A DNA stretch of 64,000 bases from CAIWHR01 sp963734575 (GCA_963734575.1 CAVTHT010000003.1:68715-132714), one strand, 5' to 3'. Shown: positions 21,209 to 30,730, counted from the stretch's first letter. Numbers and translations: made by a program. The notes: generated from the sequence alone by a model not told the origin.

Positions 21209-22334
21209 AGCTGCGGACGTGCTCGATCCCCTCACGCGTCTGGTCGCTGTTTGCCTGTGCGCGCCTGAGCGGGCGCCGCGCCTGTCGGTGGAGGACTGGA
21301 ACTGCCTTCTTCCCGCGTTGCGGCGCAACGCCCTGCTGGCAACCTTCGCGGAACGGCTGGCGGCGCTCGACCTCGTCGCAGCCGCGCCACCGAAGGCCCA
21401 GGCGCACATGGAATACGCGCGCATCGCTGCTGCGTCCGTACGAACGGCAGTGCGCTTCGAGGTCAATCGCATGCTTCGGGCGTTGCGCGACTACGAGGGC
21501 CCGCTGCTGCTCCTCAAGGGCGCAGCGTATGAATTCGGCGCGCTGCCGCCTGCGCTTGGTCGCATGACCGGCGACGTCGACGTGATGGTGCCGCGAGCTC
21601 GCCTGGATGACGTGGAGCGGGCACTGGTGGAGCAAGGCTGGCGTCTTGCACACGCGGATCCTTACGACCAGCGCTACTACCGCGAATGGGGCCACGAGAT
21701 CCCGTCGCTGCTGCATCCGCACCGCCAGACGCCCATCGATCTGCACCACACGATTGCGCCCCTCACGAGCCGTGCCCATCCCGATGCCGACGCCCTCGTC
21801 GCGGCCTCGGTCGCGACGTTGCCGCCGCGGTTACGCCACCTTGGCGCGCCGGACATGGTGTTGCACAGCACGCTGCATCTCTTCAACGACGAGGTCGGAC
21901 GGCCACTGCGCGACCTGTTCGACATCCATCTCCTGCTCGTGCACTTCGGCGACATGCCCCGCTTCTGGGACGACCTCCTCGCACGCGCCGAGCTGCACGG
22001 CGTGGAGCGGCCCGTTCACTACATGCTGCGCCAGGTGCGCGCGACGTTCGGCACCGATGTGCCTTCCGAAGTGCTCGCGGTCGCGCGGCAATGGCGACCT
22101 CGAGCGACGCTGGACTGGAGCATGGAGCGCATCTTCCGCACGCGGTTCGCAGCGGACGGCGCGCTCGGTCGGCAGCTTCGCTACCGCGTGGTGCGGCGGG
22201 CGCATTACGTACGAGCGCACTGGCTGCGGATGCCGCCGATGCTTCTCGCCAGCCACCTCACGCGCAAGGCCGTCCGCCGCCTGCGTGAGCGGCTGGCGCG
22301 CGCCGCGCCAGACACGGACAACGCGACGGCCTGA
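21195..22334 (+). CDS. Nucleotidyltransferase-family protein of HPr-rel-A type cassette
   Basis: A 379-residue protein with an N-terminal helical part and a minimal nucleotidyltransferase core: LLLLKGAAYEFGALPPALGR followed by MTGDVDVMVPRARLDDVERA, where the GDVDVMV stretch near residues 126-132 carries the paired Asp ligands. Downstream are HEIPSLLHPHRQTPIDLHHT and a helical C-terminus with LFDIHLLLVHF. This fits the putative nucleotidyltransferase family that accompanies HprK-related kinase A. It starts 14 bases inside the kinase gene, so the two are coupled. Substrate unknown; protein or small-molecule nucleotidylation are both possible. Confidence 0.78.
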   Translation: MRNPEAADVLDPLTRLVAVCLCAPERAPRLSVEDWNCLLPALRRNALLATFAERLAALDLVAAAPPKAQAHMEYARIAAASVRTAVRFEVNRMLRALRDYEGPLLLLKGAAYEFGALPPALGRMTGDVDVMVPRARLDDVERALVEQGWRLAHADPYDQRYYREWGHEIPSLLHPHRQTPIDLHHTIAPLTSRAHPDADALVAASVATLPPRLRHLGAPDMVLHSTLHLFNDEVGRPLRDLFDIHLLLVHFGDMPRFWDDLLARAELHGVERPVHYMLRQVRATFGTDVPSEVLAVARQWRPRATLDWSMERIFRTRFAADGALGRQLRYRVVRRAHYVRAHWLRMPPMLLASHLTRKAVRRLRERLARAAPDTDNATA

Positions 22335-22349
22335 GGTGCAGCGGGATCC

Positions 22350-23219
22350 TCAGTCGCTTGTCACCTGTGGCGGCGGTGCGGGGGTCGCCGGAGCCAGCTG
22401 CACGGCGATGATCCCGGCGCCAATGATCAGCGCGATGCCGAGCCAGGACGCGAGGGCCATCATGTCATGCCAGACGACCATGCCCAGCAGGCTGGAGAAC
22501 ACGATGCTGCTGTACGAAAGGGCCGCCGAAACGAGCGCCTTGCCCTTGCCATAGGCGCGCGTCATCGCGAGCTGTCCGAACGCACCGCTGAGGCCGAGGG
22601 CCGCGAGGATCCAGACATTGCTGCGGTCCGGCACCGTCCAGTGCTGCGGGGCCATCCACACCAGGGCGCCGAGGCAGGAGATCAACCCGAAGTAGAACAC
22701 CACGCGGCTTTCCGGCTCTTCCGCCTGCACCAGCGCGCGCACGTTCCAGTACGCGATCGCCGACAGCGCGCCGGAGGCGAGCCCGACGATGCCGGCCCAG
22801 AGCTGCTCGCCGTGCAGCGTGGGGCGCAACAGCAGCAGCACACCGGCAAACCCCAGCACGATGGTGGCGAGCAGGCGGCCGCCCGGGCGCTCGCGCGCGA
22901 GCCACGCGATGAGCGCTGCGAGGAAGACCGGAGAGGTGTAGTTGAGGGTGATCGCCGTCGCCACCGGAAGTGCGGTCAGCGCGTAGAAGAACATGAACAG
23001 CGACACGAAACCGGACACGCCGCGATGCACGTGGGTGCCGAACCGCGTGGTGCGCACCGACTGGCCCGCACGCGCGAGCAGCGCCCAGGCGAGCGCAACC
23101 GTCACGAGCGATCGGTAGAAGACGAGCTCGGCGACGCTGAAGTGCTCCGCGCCGAGCTTGACGAAGACGCCCATCACGGCGAAGCACGCGCCCGCGGCAA
23201 GCATCCAGAGCGATTGCAT
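22350..23219 (-). CDS. DMT/EamA family transporter
   Basis: A 289-residue inner-membrane protein with ten predicted spans arranged as two EamA repeats. It starts SLWMLAAGACFAVMGVFVKL, with FRSL-like VFYRSLVTVALAWALLA, the end-of-repeat-1 segment LPVATAITLNYTSPVFLAAL and a second repeat closing LASWLGIALIIGAGIIAVQL. The length is normal and no breaks are seen. It converges with the HPr-rel-A cassette and lies 87 bases after the Rieske oxygenase on the same strand, so co-transcription is possible. The substrate is not predictable. Confidence 0.88.
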   Translation of the reverse strand: MQSLWMLAAGACFAVMGVFVKLGAEHFSVAELVFYRSLVTVALAWALLARAGQSVRTTRFGTHVHRGVSGFVSLFMFFYALTALPVATAITLNYTSPVFLAALIAWLARERPGGRLLATIVLGFAGVLLLLRPTLHGEQLWAGIVGLASGALSAIAYWNVRALVQAEEPESRVVFYFGLISCLGALVWMAPQHWTVPDRSNVWILAALGLSGAFGQLAMTRAYGKGKALVSAALSYSSIVFSSLLGMVVWHDMMALASWLGIALIIGAGIIAVQLAPATPAPPPQVTSD

Positions 23220-23306
23220 TGACGTAGTCCGGCGCGTCAGGATGCGGCGACGAGGATGCGGCGACCGGGCACCGCATCGCCCGTGCCGCTTCTCATCGAA
23301 TGCGGT

Positions 23307-24434
23307 TCAGCGTGGTACCGCAGGCGCGATGTTCGCGTCGAGCTCGCGCCGGAGGAACTCATGGAAATGCTGCATTCCATCCTCCAGCGGCGACTGATAC
23401 GGGCCTTCTTCGCTGCGCCCCTGCCGGTGCAACGCGTTGCGCCCGGCATCCATCCGCATGGCGATCTCGTCGTCCTCGACCGCGGTCTCCAGATACGCCG
23501 CCTGCTCCGCCTCGACGAACTCGCGCTCGAACAGCGCGATGTCCTCGGGATAGTAGAACTCGACGATATTCGTGGTCCTGTCGAGCCCGCGCGGGATCAG
23601 CGTGCTGACGATGAGTACGTGCGGGTACCACTCCAGCATGATGTTGGGGTAGTACACCATCCAGATCGCGCCGTACTTGGGCGTCTCGCCGCGGTGGCGG
23701 TAATACTCGAGCACGGCCTTGTGCCAGCGCTCGTAGGTCTTCGTGCCGGGCTTGGCCAGGCCGTTGTTGACGCCGACGGTCTGCACGGAGAACCAGTCGC
23801 CAAACTGCCACTGCAGGTCGGCGCACGTCACGAACTGGCCGAGGCCCGGATGGAACGGCTGCACGTGATAGTCCTCGAGGTAGACTTCGATGAACGTCTT
23901 CCAGTTGTAATGGCAGTCCTTGATCTCGACCCGATCGAGCATGTAGTTCGAGAAGTCGAAATCCTCGAGCACGGAGAGTCCCGCGAGGTCGCGGCGCACG
24001 TCGCGCGGGCCATCGAACAGCAGGCCGTTCCAGTTCTGGAGCGGCGAGCGACCGAGGTTCAGGCACGGCTTGTCGGCGAAATGCGGCGCGCCGAGCAGCT
24101 CGCCCTTGAGATCGTAGGTCCAGCGATGGATCGGGCAGACGATGTTGCGCGCATTGCCGCGACCCTCGAGCATGATGGCCTGGCGATGACGGCAGATGTT
24201 CGACAGGAGCTCGACGCCCTGTGCATTGCGCACGAGCACCTGCGCGTTGTCGCGCCACTCGAGAGCGTAGTAGTCGCCCGGATTGGGCACCATGAGCTCA
24301 TGGCCGACGTACCCCGGGCCGCGCGGGAGCAGCAGCCGCTGCTCCGCCGCGTACACGGCGGGATCGCAATACCACGAGACAGGGAGCTGCGAAGACGCCG
24401 GACGCAGGCGCTTCGCGGTGGCGAGATCGGACAT
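23307..24434 (-). CDS. Rieske [2Fe-2S] aromatic ring-hydroxylating oxygenase, alpha-type subunit
   Basis: A 375-residue oxygenase component. The Rieske cluster ligands are Cys81 and His83 (CRHRQ) and Cys100 and His103 (CPIHRWTYD). The mononuclear iron site lies in FIEVYLEDYHVQPFHPGLGQ with His190 and His195 and the bridging acidic Glu187/Asp188; a late acidic ligand is expected in the C-terminal part. The family includes choline/carnitine-type oxygenases and phenylpropionate dioxygenases. No ferredoxin, reductase or small subunit gene is adjacent, so the electron donor must come from elsewhere. The first 35 residues resemble SRPBCC-Rieske proteins acting on quaternary ammonium or similar compounds, but the substrate is not clear. 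Confidence 0.85.
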   Translation of the reverse strand: MSDLATAKRLRPASSQLPVSWYCDPAVYAAEQRLLLPRGPGYVGHELMVPNPGDYYALEWRDNAQVLVRNAQGVELLSNICRHRQAIMLEGRGNARNIVCPIHRWTYDLKGELLGAPHFADKPCLNLGRSPLQNWNGLLFDGPRDVRRDLAGLSVLEDFDFSNYMLDRVEIKDCHYNWKTFIEVYLEDYHVQPFHPGLGQFVTCADLQWQFGDWFSVQTVGVNNGLAKPGTKTYERWHKAVLEYYRHRGETPKYGAIWMVYYPNIMLEWYPHVLIVSTLIPRGLDRTTNIVEFYYPEDIALFEREFVEAEQAAYLETAVEDDEIAMRMDAGRNALHRQGRSEEGPYQSPLEDGMQHFHEFLRRELDANIAPAVPR

Positions 24435-24742
24435 CGGCCTATCCTTTCAATGCAGGTTCACCAACCCAACCCAACAACCCGGGACGAGCACTTGCGTGCT
24501 TTTTGCGTCGTTACCGCCCGGACCGCTTTGCTAAGTCGGCCGCACGAAGGACTTCGTGAAAGGCCGCGTCGTCAAAACATGCTAGTATATAAGGCCTGCC
24601 GCAGCAAGGTCAACCGGCCTGTCCTATCGGCTTCGGCACCTCGTTTCCGGCCTTCGTCGGCACGCGCTGCTCGCGAGCAAGCTGCCGCGACCACTGCAAT
24701 GCCGCTGTCGCCCCAGGCGATTCATTCCCGGGTGCCTACCCC
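24435..24742. other. Divergent intergenic region between oxygenase and xseB
   Basis: No gene is seen in these 308 bases. CACGAAG (24543-24549) and CTTCGTG (24552-24558) form a 7-base inverted repeat with a 2-base spacer, a candidate operator. TAGTATATAA at about 24583-24592 is a good -10 region for xseB; a matching -35 is unclear. Confidence 0.45.
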
Positions 24743-24982
24743 ATGACCGCAGATAGTCCCGCAAGTTTCGAAGCCGCGCTCGCCGAGCTCGAGAAGATCG
24801 TGGCGACGATGGAAGGCGGTCAGCTGCCGCTCAAGGAATCGCTCGCGGCTTACCGGCGCGGCGCCGAGCTCCTCGAGTACTGCCAGAATGCCCTGAAGGA
24901 CGCGCAGCAACAGGTACAGGTGCTCGAGAAGGGCGTGTTGAAATGCTTCGATCCCGAGGTCCCCGAGCGCGATGAGCCCTGA
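24743..24982 (+). CDS. xseB: Exodeoxyribonuclease VII small subunit
   Basis: A 79-residue helical protein, the partner of XseA in the enzyme that degrades single-stranded DNA. The sequence FEAALAELEKIVATMEGGQL, then PLKESLAAYRRGAELLEYCQ, matches the family closely. It overlaps ispA by 11 bases at its end, the usual betaproteobacterial xseB-ispA-dxs order. XseA is not in the window. Confidence 0.94.
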   Translation: MTADSPASFEAALAELEKIVATMEGGQLPLKESLAAYRRGAELLEYCQNALKDAQQQVQVLEKGVLKCFDPEVPERDEP

Positions 24983-25856
24983 TCTCGCGTGGCCGTCATG
25001 GGCGCAGGAACGGCAGCGGCGCATTGAGGGCGTGCTCGAGCGGGTTCTGCCGCGCGCCGGCACAACACCGCGCGACCTGCATGCCGCGATGCGCCATGCG
25101 GTCCTCGGCGGCGGCAAGCGCGTGCGGCCGTTGCTGGCCTATGCCGCCGGCGAGCTCGCCGGAGCACCGGTCGAGCGCGTGGACGCGGCCGCCGCGGCGG
25201 TGGAGATGATTCACGCCTATTCCCTCGTGCACGATGACCTGCCATGCATGGACGACGACGCGCTGCGGCGCGGCAAGCCCACCTGTCACGTGGCCTTCGG
25301 CGAGGCGACCGCACTGCTCGCCGGCGACGCGCTGCAGTCGCTCGCGTTCGCGGTGCTCGCAACGGCGCCGCTTCGTGATCCGGCGAGCGCTTGTGCGCTG
25401 CTGGCCGAGAGTGCCGGTGCCGCCGGCATGGCCGGGGGCCAGGCGATCGACCTTGCGGCCGTCGGGAACGCGTTGAGCGTGCACGAGCTCGAGACGATGC
25501 ATCGCATGAAGACGGGCGCACTCATCCGCGCGGCGGTGCGACTCGGCGCGAGCGCCGGCACGTCCGGGCGCGATCTGGACGAGGCACTCGACCGCTATGC
25601 CTCTGCCGCGGGCCTTGCCTTCCAGGTCGTGGACGACGTGCTCGACGTCGAGGGCTCCTCGGCGTCGCTCGGCAAGACGGCAGGCAAGGACGCGCGACAG
25701 GGCAAGCCGACGTTCGTCTCGCTGCTGGGCATCGATAGTGCCCGGGCGCGGGCCAGCGCGTTACGCGACGAGGCGCACGCGGCGCTCGAACCTTTCGGCG
25801 CCACCGCGACGCGACTTTGCGAGCTCGCCGACTGGATCGTGGACAGGACGCACTGA
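24972..25856 (+). CDS. ispA: Farnesyl diphosphate synthase
   Basis: A 294-residue prenyl synthase that condenses dimethylallyl and isopentenyl diphosphates. The first Asp-rich motif is in HDDLPCMDDDALRRGKPTCH and the second in LAFQVVDDVLDVEG; GGGKRVRPLLAYAAGEL holds the diphosphate-binding Lys and Arg. The start ATG lies within xseB, and the stop shares one base with the dxs start, so all three genes are translationally coupled. The product feeds quinone, undecaprenyl and hopanoid routes. Confidence 0.95.
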   Translation: MSPDLAWPSWAQERQRRIEGVLERVLPRAGTTPRDLHAAMRHAVLGGGKRVRPLLAYAAGELAGAPVERVDAAAAAVEMIHAYSLVHDDLPCMDDDALRRGKPTCHVAFGEATALLAGDALQSLAFAVLATAPLRDPASACALLAESAGAAGMAGGQAIDLAAVGNALSVHELETMHRMKTGALIRAAVRLGASAGTSGRDLDEALDRYASAAGLAFQVVDDVLDVEGSSASLGKTAGKDARQGKPTFVSLLGIDSARARASALRDEAHAALEPFGATATRLCELADWIVDRTH

Positions 25857-27745
25857 TGTACCCGCTGCTCGAGACCATCGACGATCCTGCTGCGCTGCGC
25901 GCCCTCGACCGGTCCGTCCTGCCGCAGCTTGCGCGCGAGTTGCGTGCCTTCCTGCTCGAATCCGTCGCGAAGACGGGCGGTCACCTCTCCTCGAATCTCG
26001 GCACGGTCGAGCTCGCGATCGCCCTGCACTACGTGTTCAACACGCCGCGCGATCGCCTCGTGTGGGACGTCGGTCACCAGACGTACGCGCACAAGATCCT
26101 CACCGGGCGGCGTGCGGCGATGGCTCGCCTGCGCATGGAGGGTGGGCCGTCCGGGTTTCCGCGCCGCACCGAGAGCGAGTACGACACCTTCGGCACGGCG
26201 CATTCGTCGACGTCGATCTCCGCTGCGCTCGGGATGGCGATCGCCGCACAGCGCAAGGGCGAATCGCGCAAGGCTGTGGCCGTGATCGGCGACGGCGCCA
26301 TGAGCGCGGGGATGGCATTCGAGGCGCTGAACAACGCGGGCGCTGCGGGCGCCGACCTCCTGGTGATCCTCAACGACAACGACATGTCGATCTCGGAGCC
26401 GGTCGGCGCGCTGAACAACTATCTGGCGCGGCTGCTGTCGGGGCGCCTGTACAACTACGTGCGGCGCGGCAGCAAGGAGATGCTGGCGAAGCTGCCGCCC
26501 GTGAAGGAGCTCGCCCGCCGCTGGGAAGAGCACATGAAGGGCATGGTGCTTCCCGGCACGCTGTTCGAGGAGTTCGGCTTCAACTACATCGGACCGATCG
26601 ACGGCCACGACCTCGAGACGCTGGTGCCCACGCTCGCCAACGTGCGCGACCTCAAGGGACCGCAGCTCCTGCACGTGATGACCCGCAAGGGTTATGGCTA
26701 TGCCCGCGCCGAGGATGATCCGATCCTGTATCACGGCGTCACGGCGTTCGACCCGGTGCCCGGGATCATCGCGAAGAAGCCGGGCAAGCCTTCGTACACC
26801 CAGGTGTTCGGCGACTGGCTGTGCGACATGGCCGCGCGCGATCCGCGTCTCGTCGGGATCACGCCCGCGATGCGTGAAGGCTCGGGGATGGTGCGGTTCT
26901 CGCAGGAATATCCCGACCGCTTCTTCGACGTCGGCATCGCGGAGCAGCACGCGCTGACGTTTGCTGCGGGTCTCGCCTGCGAGGGCATGAAACCCGTGGT
27001 CGCGATCTATTCGACGTTCCTGCAGCGGGCCTACGACCAGCTCGTGCACGACATCGCCCTGCAGCAGCTCCCCGTCGTGTTCGCGATCGATCGGGCCGGC
27101 GTGGTGGGGGCCGACGGCGCGACGCACATCGGCGCCTACGACCTGTCGTACCTGCGCTGCCTGCCCCACATGACGATCATGGCCGCGGCGGACGAGAACG
27201 AATGCCGGCAGATGCTGTACACCGCGTTCACGCTCGATGGTCCGGCGGCCGTGCGGTATCCGCGCGGCAGCGGGCCGGGTGTGGCCATGGCAGCGGACAT
27301 GACGGCGCTGCCGATCGGCCGCGCGGAAGTGCGGCGCGAATCGCGGCGGCGCGGGCAGCGCATCGCCATCCTCGCCTTCGGAAGCATGGTTGCGCCGTCG
27401 CTCGCAGCGGGCGACGAGATCGACGCAACCGTCGTCAACATGCGGTTCGTGAAGCCCCTCGACATCGAGCTCGTGCTGGAGCTTGCCGCATCGCACGATG
27501 GCCTCGTCACGGTCGAGGAGAACGTAGTCATGGGCGGTGCCGGCAGCGCCGTGGCCGAGGCGCTGTCGGCGCACGGTGTCACCGTGCCCATGCTGCATCT
27601 CGGCCTGCCCGACGAGTTCCTCGATCATGGCGACCCGGCGCGGATCCTTGCTACCTGCGGGCTGGACGCCGCGGGCATCGCCGCGGCCGTGCACCGGCGC
27701 TTCGGGCAGCGCCGACTCGATAGCGTTCCGAAGCCTGCGGCATAA
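25856..27745 (+). CDS. dxs: 1-deoxy-D-xylulose-5-phosphate synthase
   Basis: The first enzyme of the MEP isoprenoid route, thiamine-diphosphate dependent, 629 residues. The N-terminal domain shows SSNLGTVELAIALHYVFNTP, DVGHQTYAHKILTGRR, and the ThDP/Mg segment GDGAMSAGMAFEALNNAG with ILNDNDMSIS. The transketolase domain has DVGIAEQHALTFAAGLACEG and DRAGVVGADGATHIGAYDL. The C-terminus ends with LGLPDEFLDHGDP. ATG 25856 overlaps the ispA stop as TGATG. The ThDP-binding Glu in the EQH motif is present, and the length is normal. Confidence 0.97.
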   Translation: MYPLLETIDDPAALRALDRSVLPQLARELRAFLLESVAKTGGHLSSNLGTVELAIALHYVFNTPRDRLVWDVGHQTYAHKILTGRRAAMARLRMEGGPSGFPRRTESEYDTFGTAHSSTSISAALGMAIAAQRKGESRKAVAVIGDGAMSAGMAFEALNNAGAAGADLLVILNDNDMSISEPVGALNNYLARLLSGRLYNYVRRGSKEMLAKLPPVKELARRWEEHMKGMVLPGTLFEEFGFNYIGPIDGHDLETLVPTLANVRDLKGPQLLHVMTRKGYGYARAEDDPILYHGVTAFDPVPGIIAKKPGKPSYTQVFGDWLCDMAARDPRLVGITPAMREGSGMVRFSQEYPDRFFDVGIAEQHALTFAAGLACEGMKPVVAIYSTFLQRAYDQLVHDIALQQLPVVFAIDRAGVVGADGATHIGAYDLSYLRCLPHMTIMAAADENECRQMLYTAFTLDGPAAVRYPRGSGPGVAMAADMTALPIGRAEVRRESRRRGQRIAILAFGSMVAPSLAAGDEIDATVVNMRFVKPLDIELVLELAASHDGLVTVEENVVMGGAGSAVAEALSAHGVTVPMLHLGLPDEFLDHGDPARILATCGLDAAGIAAAVHRRFGQRRLDSVPKPAA

Positions 27746-27785
27746 TGGAGAGCATGCAGCGCCTCACCCTGCATGCGACGTCACC

Positions 27786-28604
27786 ATGAACCGACCCGAG
27801 CAGCCCGCCATTCTCTTTCCCATCGCCGACGTGCAGTCCGCCGCCGACGACCGCGAGCTCGCCATCGACCAGGTCGGGATCAAGGGCCTGCGTTATCCGG
27901 TGCAGTTCGCCGACGGCGATGGTGCCGCGCAGCCGACGATCGCCGCGTGCAACGTCTACGTGCGCCTGCCCGAGGATCGCAAGGGCACGCACATGTCGCG
28001 CCTCGTGGCCCTGCTGGAATCGCGCAGCGCGCCCGGAGAGCCGCCGCTCACGGTCGCCAACCTGCGCAACCTGCTCGAGGCGCTGGTCGTGCTGCTCGAG
28101 GCTCCGGGGGGGCGCATCGAGCTCGCCTTTCCGTTCTTCATGCGCAAGACCGCGCCCGTATCCGGCGTGGCGAGCCTGCTCGACTACGAGGCGCGGCTCA
28201 TCGGCGAACTCGACGATGGCGTGTATCGCCAGACGGTGAGCGTGGCGACGCCCGTCACGTCGCTGTGTCCCTGCTCGAAGGAGATCTCCGAGTACGGCGC
28301 ACACAACCAGCGGTCTCTCATCACGATCACCGCGCGCGAGCGCGAGCCCGTCACGCTGACCGAGCTCATCCGCATCGCCGAGGACGAGGCATCCTGCGAG
28401 CTCTACGGCATCCTCAAGCGCGCGGACGAGAAATACGTGACCGAGCGCGCGTACAACAATCCGCGGTTCGTCGAGGACCTCGTGCGTGGCGTCGCCGGGC
28501 GCCTGCTCGCGGATGCGCGGATCGAGGCCTTCGCCGTCGAGGCCGAGAACTACGAGTCGATCCACAACCACTCCGCGTACGCACGCATTGCACGCGGGCT
28601 GTAG
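27786..28604 (+). CDS. folE2: GTP cyclohydrolase FolE2
   Basis: A 272-residue GTP cyclohydrolase IB of the T-fold group, producing dihydroneopterin triphosphate for folate and queuosine. The active-site Cys lies in TSLCPCSKEISEYGAHNQRS, characteristic of FolE2; GTHMSRLVALLE and NYESIHNHSAYA are also conserved. It follows dxs by 40 bases. FolE2 can use metals other than zinc and often stands in under zinc limitation; no Zur box is evident upstream. Confidence 0.95.
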   Translation: MNRPEQPAILFPIADVQSAADDRELAIDQVGIKGLRYPVQFADGDGAAQPTIAACNVYVRLPEDRKGTHMSRLVALLESRSAPGEPPLTVANLRNLLEALVVLLEAPGGRIELAFPFFMRKTAPVSGVASLLDYEARLIGELDDGVYRQTVSVATPVTSLCPCSKEISEYGAHNQRSLITITAREREPVTLTELIRIAEDEASCELYGILKRADEKYVTERAYNNPRFVEDLVRGVAGRLLADARIEAFAVEAENYESIHNHSAYARIARGL

Positions 28605-28631
28605 CTTGCCTGGGCGGTCGAGCCGCGCCCG

Positions 28632-30656
28632 TCATTCTCCCAGCAGAATCCTTCCCAGGAAGCGCACGAGCGTCGCGAAATAGAAGTCCGCGTTGGCCTT
28701 GCGCGCGAAGCCGTGGCCTTCATCGTCGGCGAGGATGTACCACACCGGTACGCCCTTGCCGGTCACCGTGGCGACGATCTGCTCCGCTTCGGTGTACGGC
28801 ACGCGCGGGTCGTTGCGTCCGTGCGCCACCAGCAGCGGCTTGCTGATCCGCTCGGCATTGGTCACCGGCGAGATCCGCGTCAGGAACTCGCGCATGGCGG
28901 GATCGCGCTCGTCACCGTACTCGACGCGGCGGAGATCGCGACGATAGCTTTCGGTGCGCTCGAGAAACGTCACGAAGTTGGCGATCCCGACCACGTCGAC
29001 GGCGCCGGCGATCCGGTCCGCATAGTGCGTGGCGACGGCGAGGCTCATGTAGCCGCCATAGCTGCCGCCCACGACGGCGACGCGCGTCGGGTCGAGGTCC
29101 GGCTGGGTCGCGATCCAGTCGAGGAGGGCGCCGATGTCCTTCACCGAGTCCTCGCGGTGGCGCGCATCGTCGAGCGCGAGGAACGACTTGCCGTAGCCGG
29201 CCGACCCGCGAACGTTCGGCTCGATCAGCGCGATCCCCATCTCGTCGACGAGATAGTTGCCGCGTCCGAGGAATCCCGGACGGGCCTGGGCCTCGGGTCC
29301 GCCGTGGATCTGGATCAGCACCGGGCGCGGGCGCTGGAACGTGCGTGGCGGCTTGGTGATGAAGCCCGGAATGCTGCGTCCGTCGAAGCTCGACCAGGTG
29401 ATCGGGAGGGGCTGCTGGAAGCGGCTGGCATCGAGCCCCGGCACCCTGGATTCGGTCCAGCGCTGCAGGCGATTGCTGCGCACGTCGAGCACCCACACGT
29501 CGCCGGGACTTTGCGGCGAGTTGACGTTGAGCGCGAGGTCGCGGCTATTGTCGTGCCACACCGCATCGGAAACGGTGCCCACGGGCAGCGCCGGCGTCGC
29601 TTTCTGCCGGCGCGTCAGGGCGTCGTAGAGACGCAGCACGCCGATGCCGTTCTCGTTGGTGATGACCGCCAGCGTGCGGGCGTCGGGTGAGAGTGCGATG
29701 CGATCGACATCCCAGTTTGCCGGCTCGCCGAAGTACACAAGCCTTCCCGACTTGAGGTCCAGCAGGGCAAGGCGCGCGAACTCGCCGTCGCGGTCGGTCG
29801 CGAGGAAGAGGCCGCGCCCGTCGCGCGTGAACGCGGGTGCGGCGGACGCAACGCGCTCGCCGGCGTAGTGACTGTCGAGCACGCGCCGCCGCTCGCCGGT
29901 GCGCGCGTCCATGATCCACACCGCCGATTCGTTCGCCGAGATCTGCTCCGTCATGGCGAGCCGCCGGTCGTCGAGCGAAAAGGCGAACTCGCCCCAGCCC
30001 GTTCCGGGTAGGCTCGGCAGCGATCGCGACTGCTCCGGATGGAAGGGATCGAGCAGCGTGAGATGGGTGACGACCTCGTCCCGCCTGCCGGTCTTGTCGA
30101 GGTCGAGCGATGCGACGAGCAGCCGGTCCCGCGCGTGCGTGATCGCAGCGACCGAATGCCGGCGCCGCGGATCGGTGAGCAGCGCCGGCTGCGTGCTGCC
30201 CGGATCGTGGCGATAGAGCTGCGTCTGCTCGTTACCGCCGCTGTCGTGCGCCACCAGCAGGGTATCCGGACGCGCCGCGAGATAGAAGCCGCGCCGCACG
30301 GGGTCGGCCCCCGACGTGAGCTGCGCCGGCGTCGCGCCCGGACTGCGCACGCGATGCAGCTGCACGGTGTTGCCGGCCCGCGTCGCGACCACCAGCTCGC
30401 GACGTGTCGGATGCCACGAGACGGCGCTGCGCGGCGTGAACTGCGTGTACGGGGCGATGCGCTCGCCAATGGACCGTGGGATCGGTGGCACGCCCGCGAG
30501 ATGCAAATTGGCGTTCGGCACGAGCGCAGCGTCGCTATCCGGTGCAGCCGCCGGCGACGGGGCCGCGAGGCCGAGCAGCAGGGCCAGCGTGGCGATCGCA
30601 TGCGTCACCCGGGCGATGCTCGTGTGCTGTTCGTCCGGCGGGCGTCGTTTCGTCAT
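28632..30656 (-). CDS. Exported S9 family prolyl oligopeptidase
   Basis: A 674-residue serine peptidase. A signal-like segment (THAIATLALLLGLAAPSPAA) follows a short basic N-terminus, so it is probably periplasmic. The middle is a beta-propeller (for example WIMDARTGERRRVLDSHYAG and RIALSPDARTLAVITNENGI). The C-terminal alpha/beta hydrolase has the nucleophile in VAVVGGSYGGYMSLAVATHY (Ser about 532), the Asp in LLVAHGRNDPRVPYTEAEQI and the His in DDEGHGFARKAN. ATG 30656 is chosen because the signal follows it; the frame is open further upstream without features. It likely trims peptides for nutrition; exact specificity is unknown. Confidence 0.88.
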   Translation of the reverse strand: MTKRRPPDEQHTSIARVTHAIATLALLLGLAAPSPAAAPDSDAALVPNANLHLAGVPPIPRSIGERIAPYTQFTPRSAVSWHPTRRELVVATRAGNTVQLHRVRSPGATPAQLTSGADPVRRGFYLAARPDTLLVAHDSGGNEQTQLYRHDPGSTQPALLTDPRRRHSVAAITHARDRLLVASLDLDKTGRRDEVVTHLTLLDPFHPEQSRSLPSLPGTGWGEFAFSLDDRRLAMTEQISANESAVWIMDARTGERRRVLDSHYAGERVASAAPAFTRDGRGLFLATDRDGEFARLALLDLKSGRLVYFGEPANWDVDRIALSPDARTLAVITNENGIGVLRLYDALTRRQKATPALPVGTVSDAVWHDNSRDLALNVNSPQSPGDVWVLDVRSNRLQRWTESRVPGLDASRFQQPLPITWSSFDGRSIPGFITKPPRTFQRPRPVLIQIHGGPEAQARPGFLGRGNYLVDEMGIALIEPNVRGSAGYGKSFLALDDARHREDSVKDIGALLDWIATQPDLDPTRVAVVGGSYGGYMSLAVATHYADRIAGAVDVVGIANFVTFLERTESYRRDLRRVEYGDERDPAMREFLTRISPVTNAERISKPLLVAHGRNDPRVPYTEAEQIVATVTGKGVPVWYILADDEGHGFARKANADFYFATLVRFLGRILLGE

Positions 30657-30730
30657 TGCTGCATCCTTTGCGAATGTGAATCGCCGTCGATCCTGACGGA
30701 CCCCGCGCAGCGATGCCACGCGGGCGGCTG

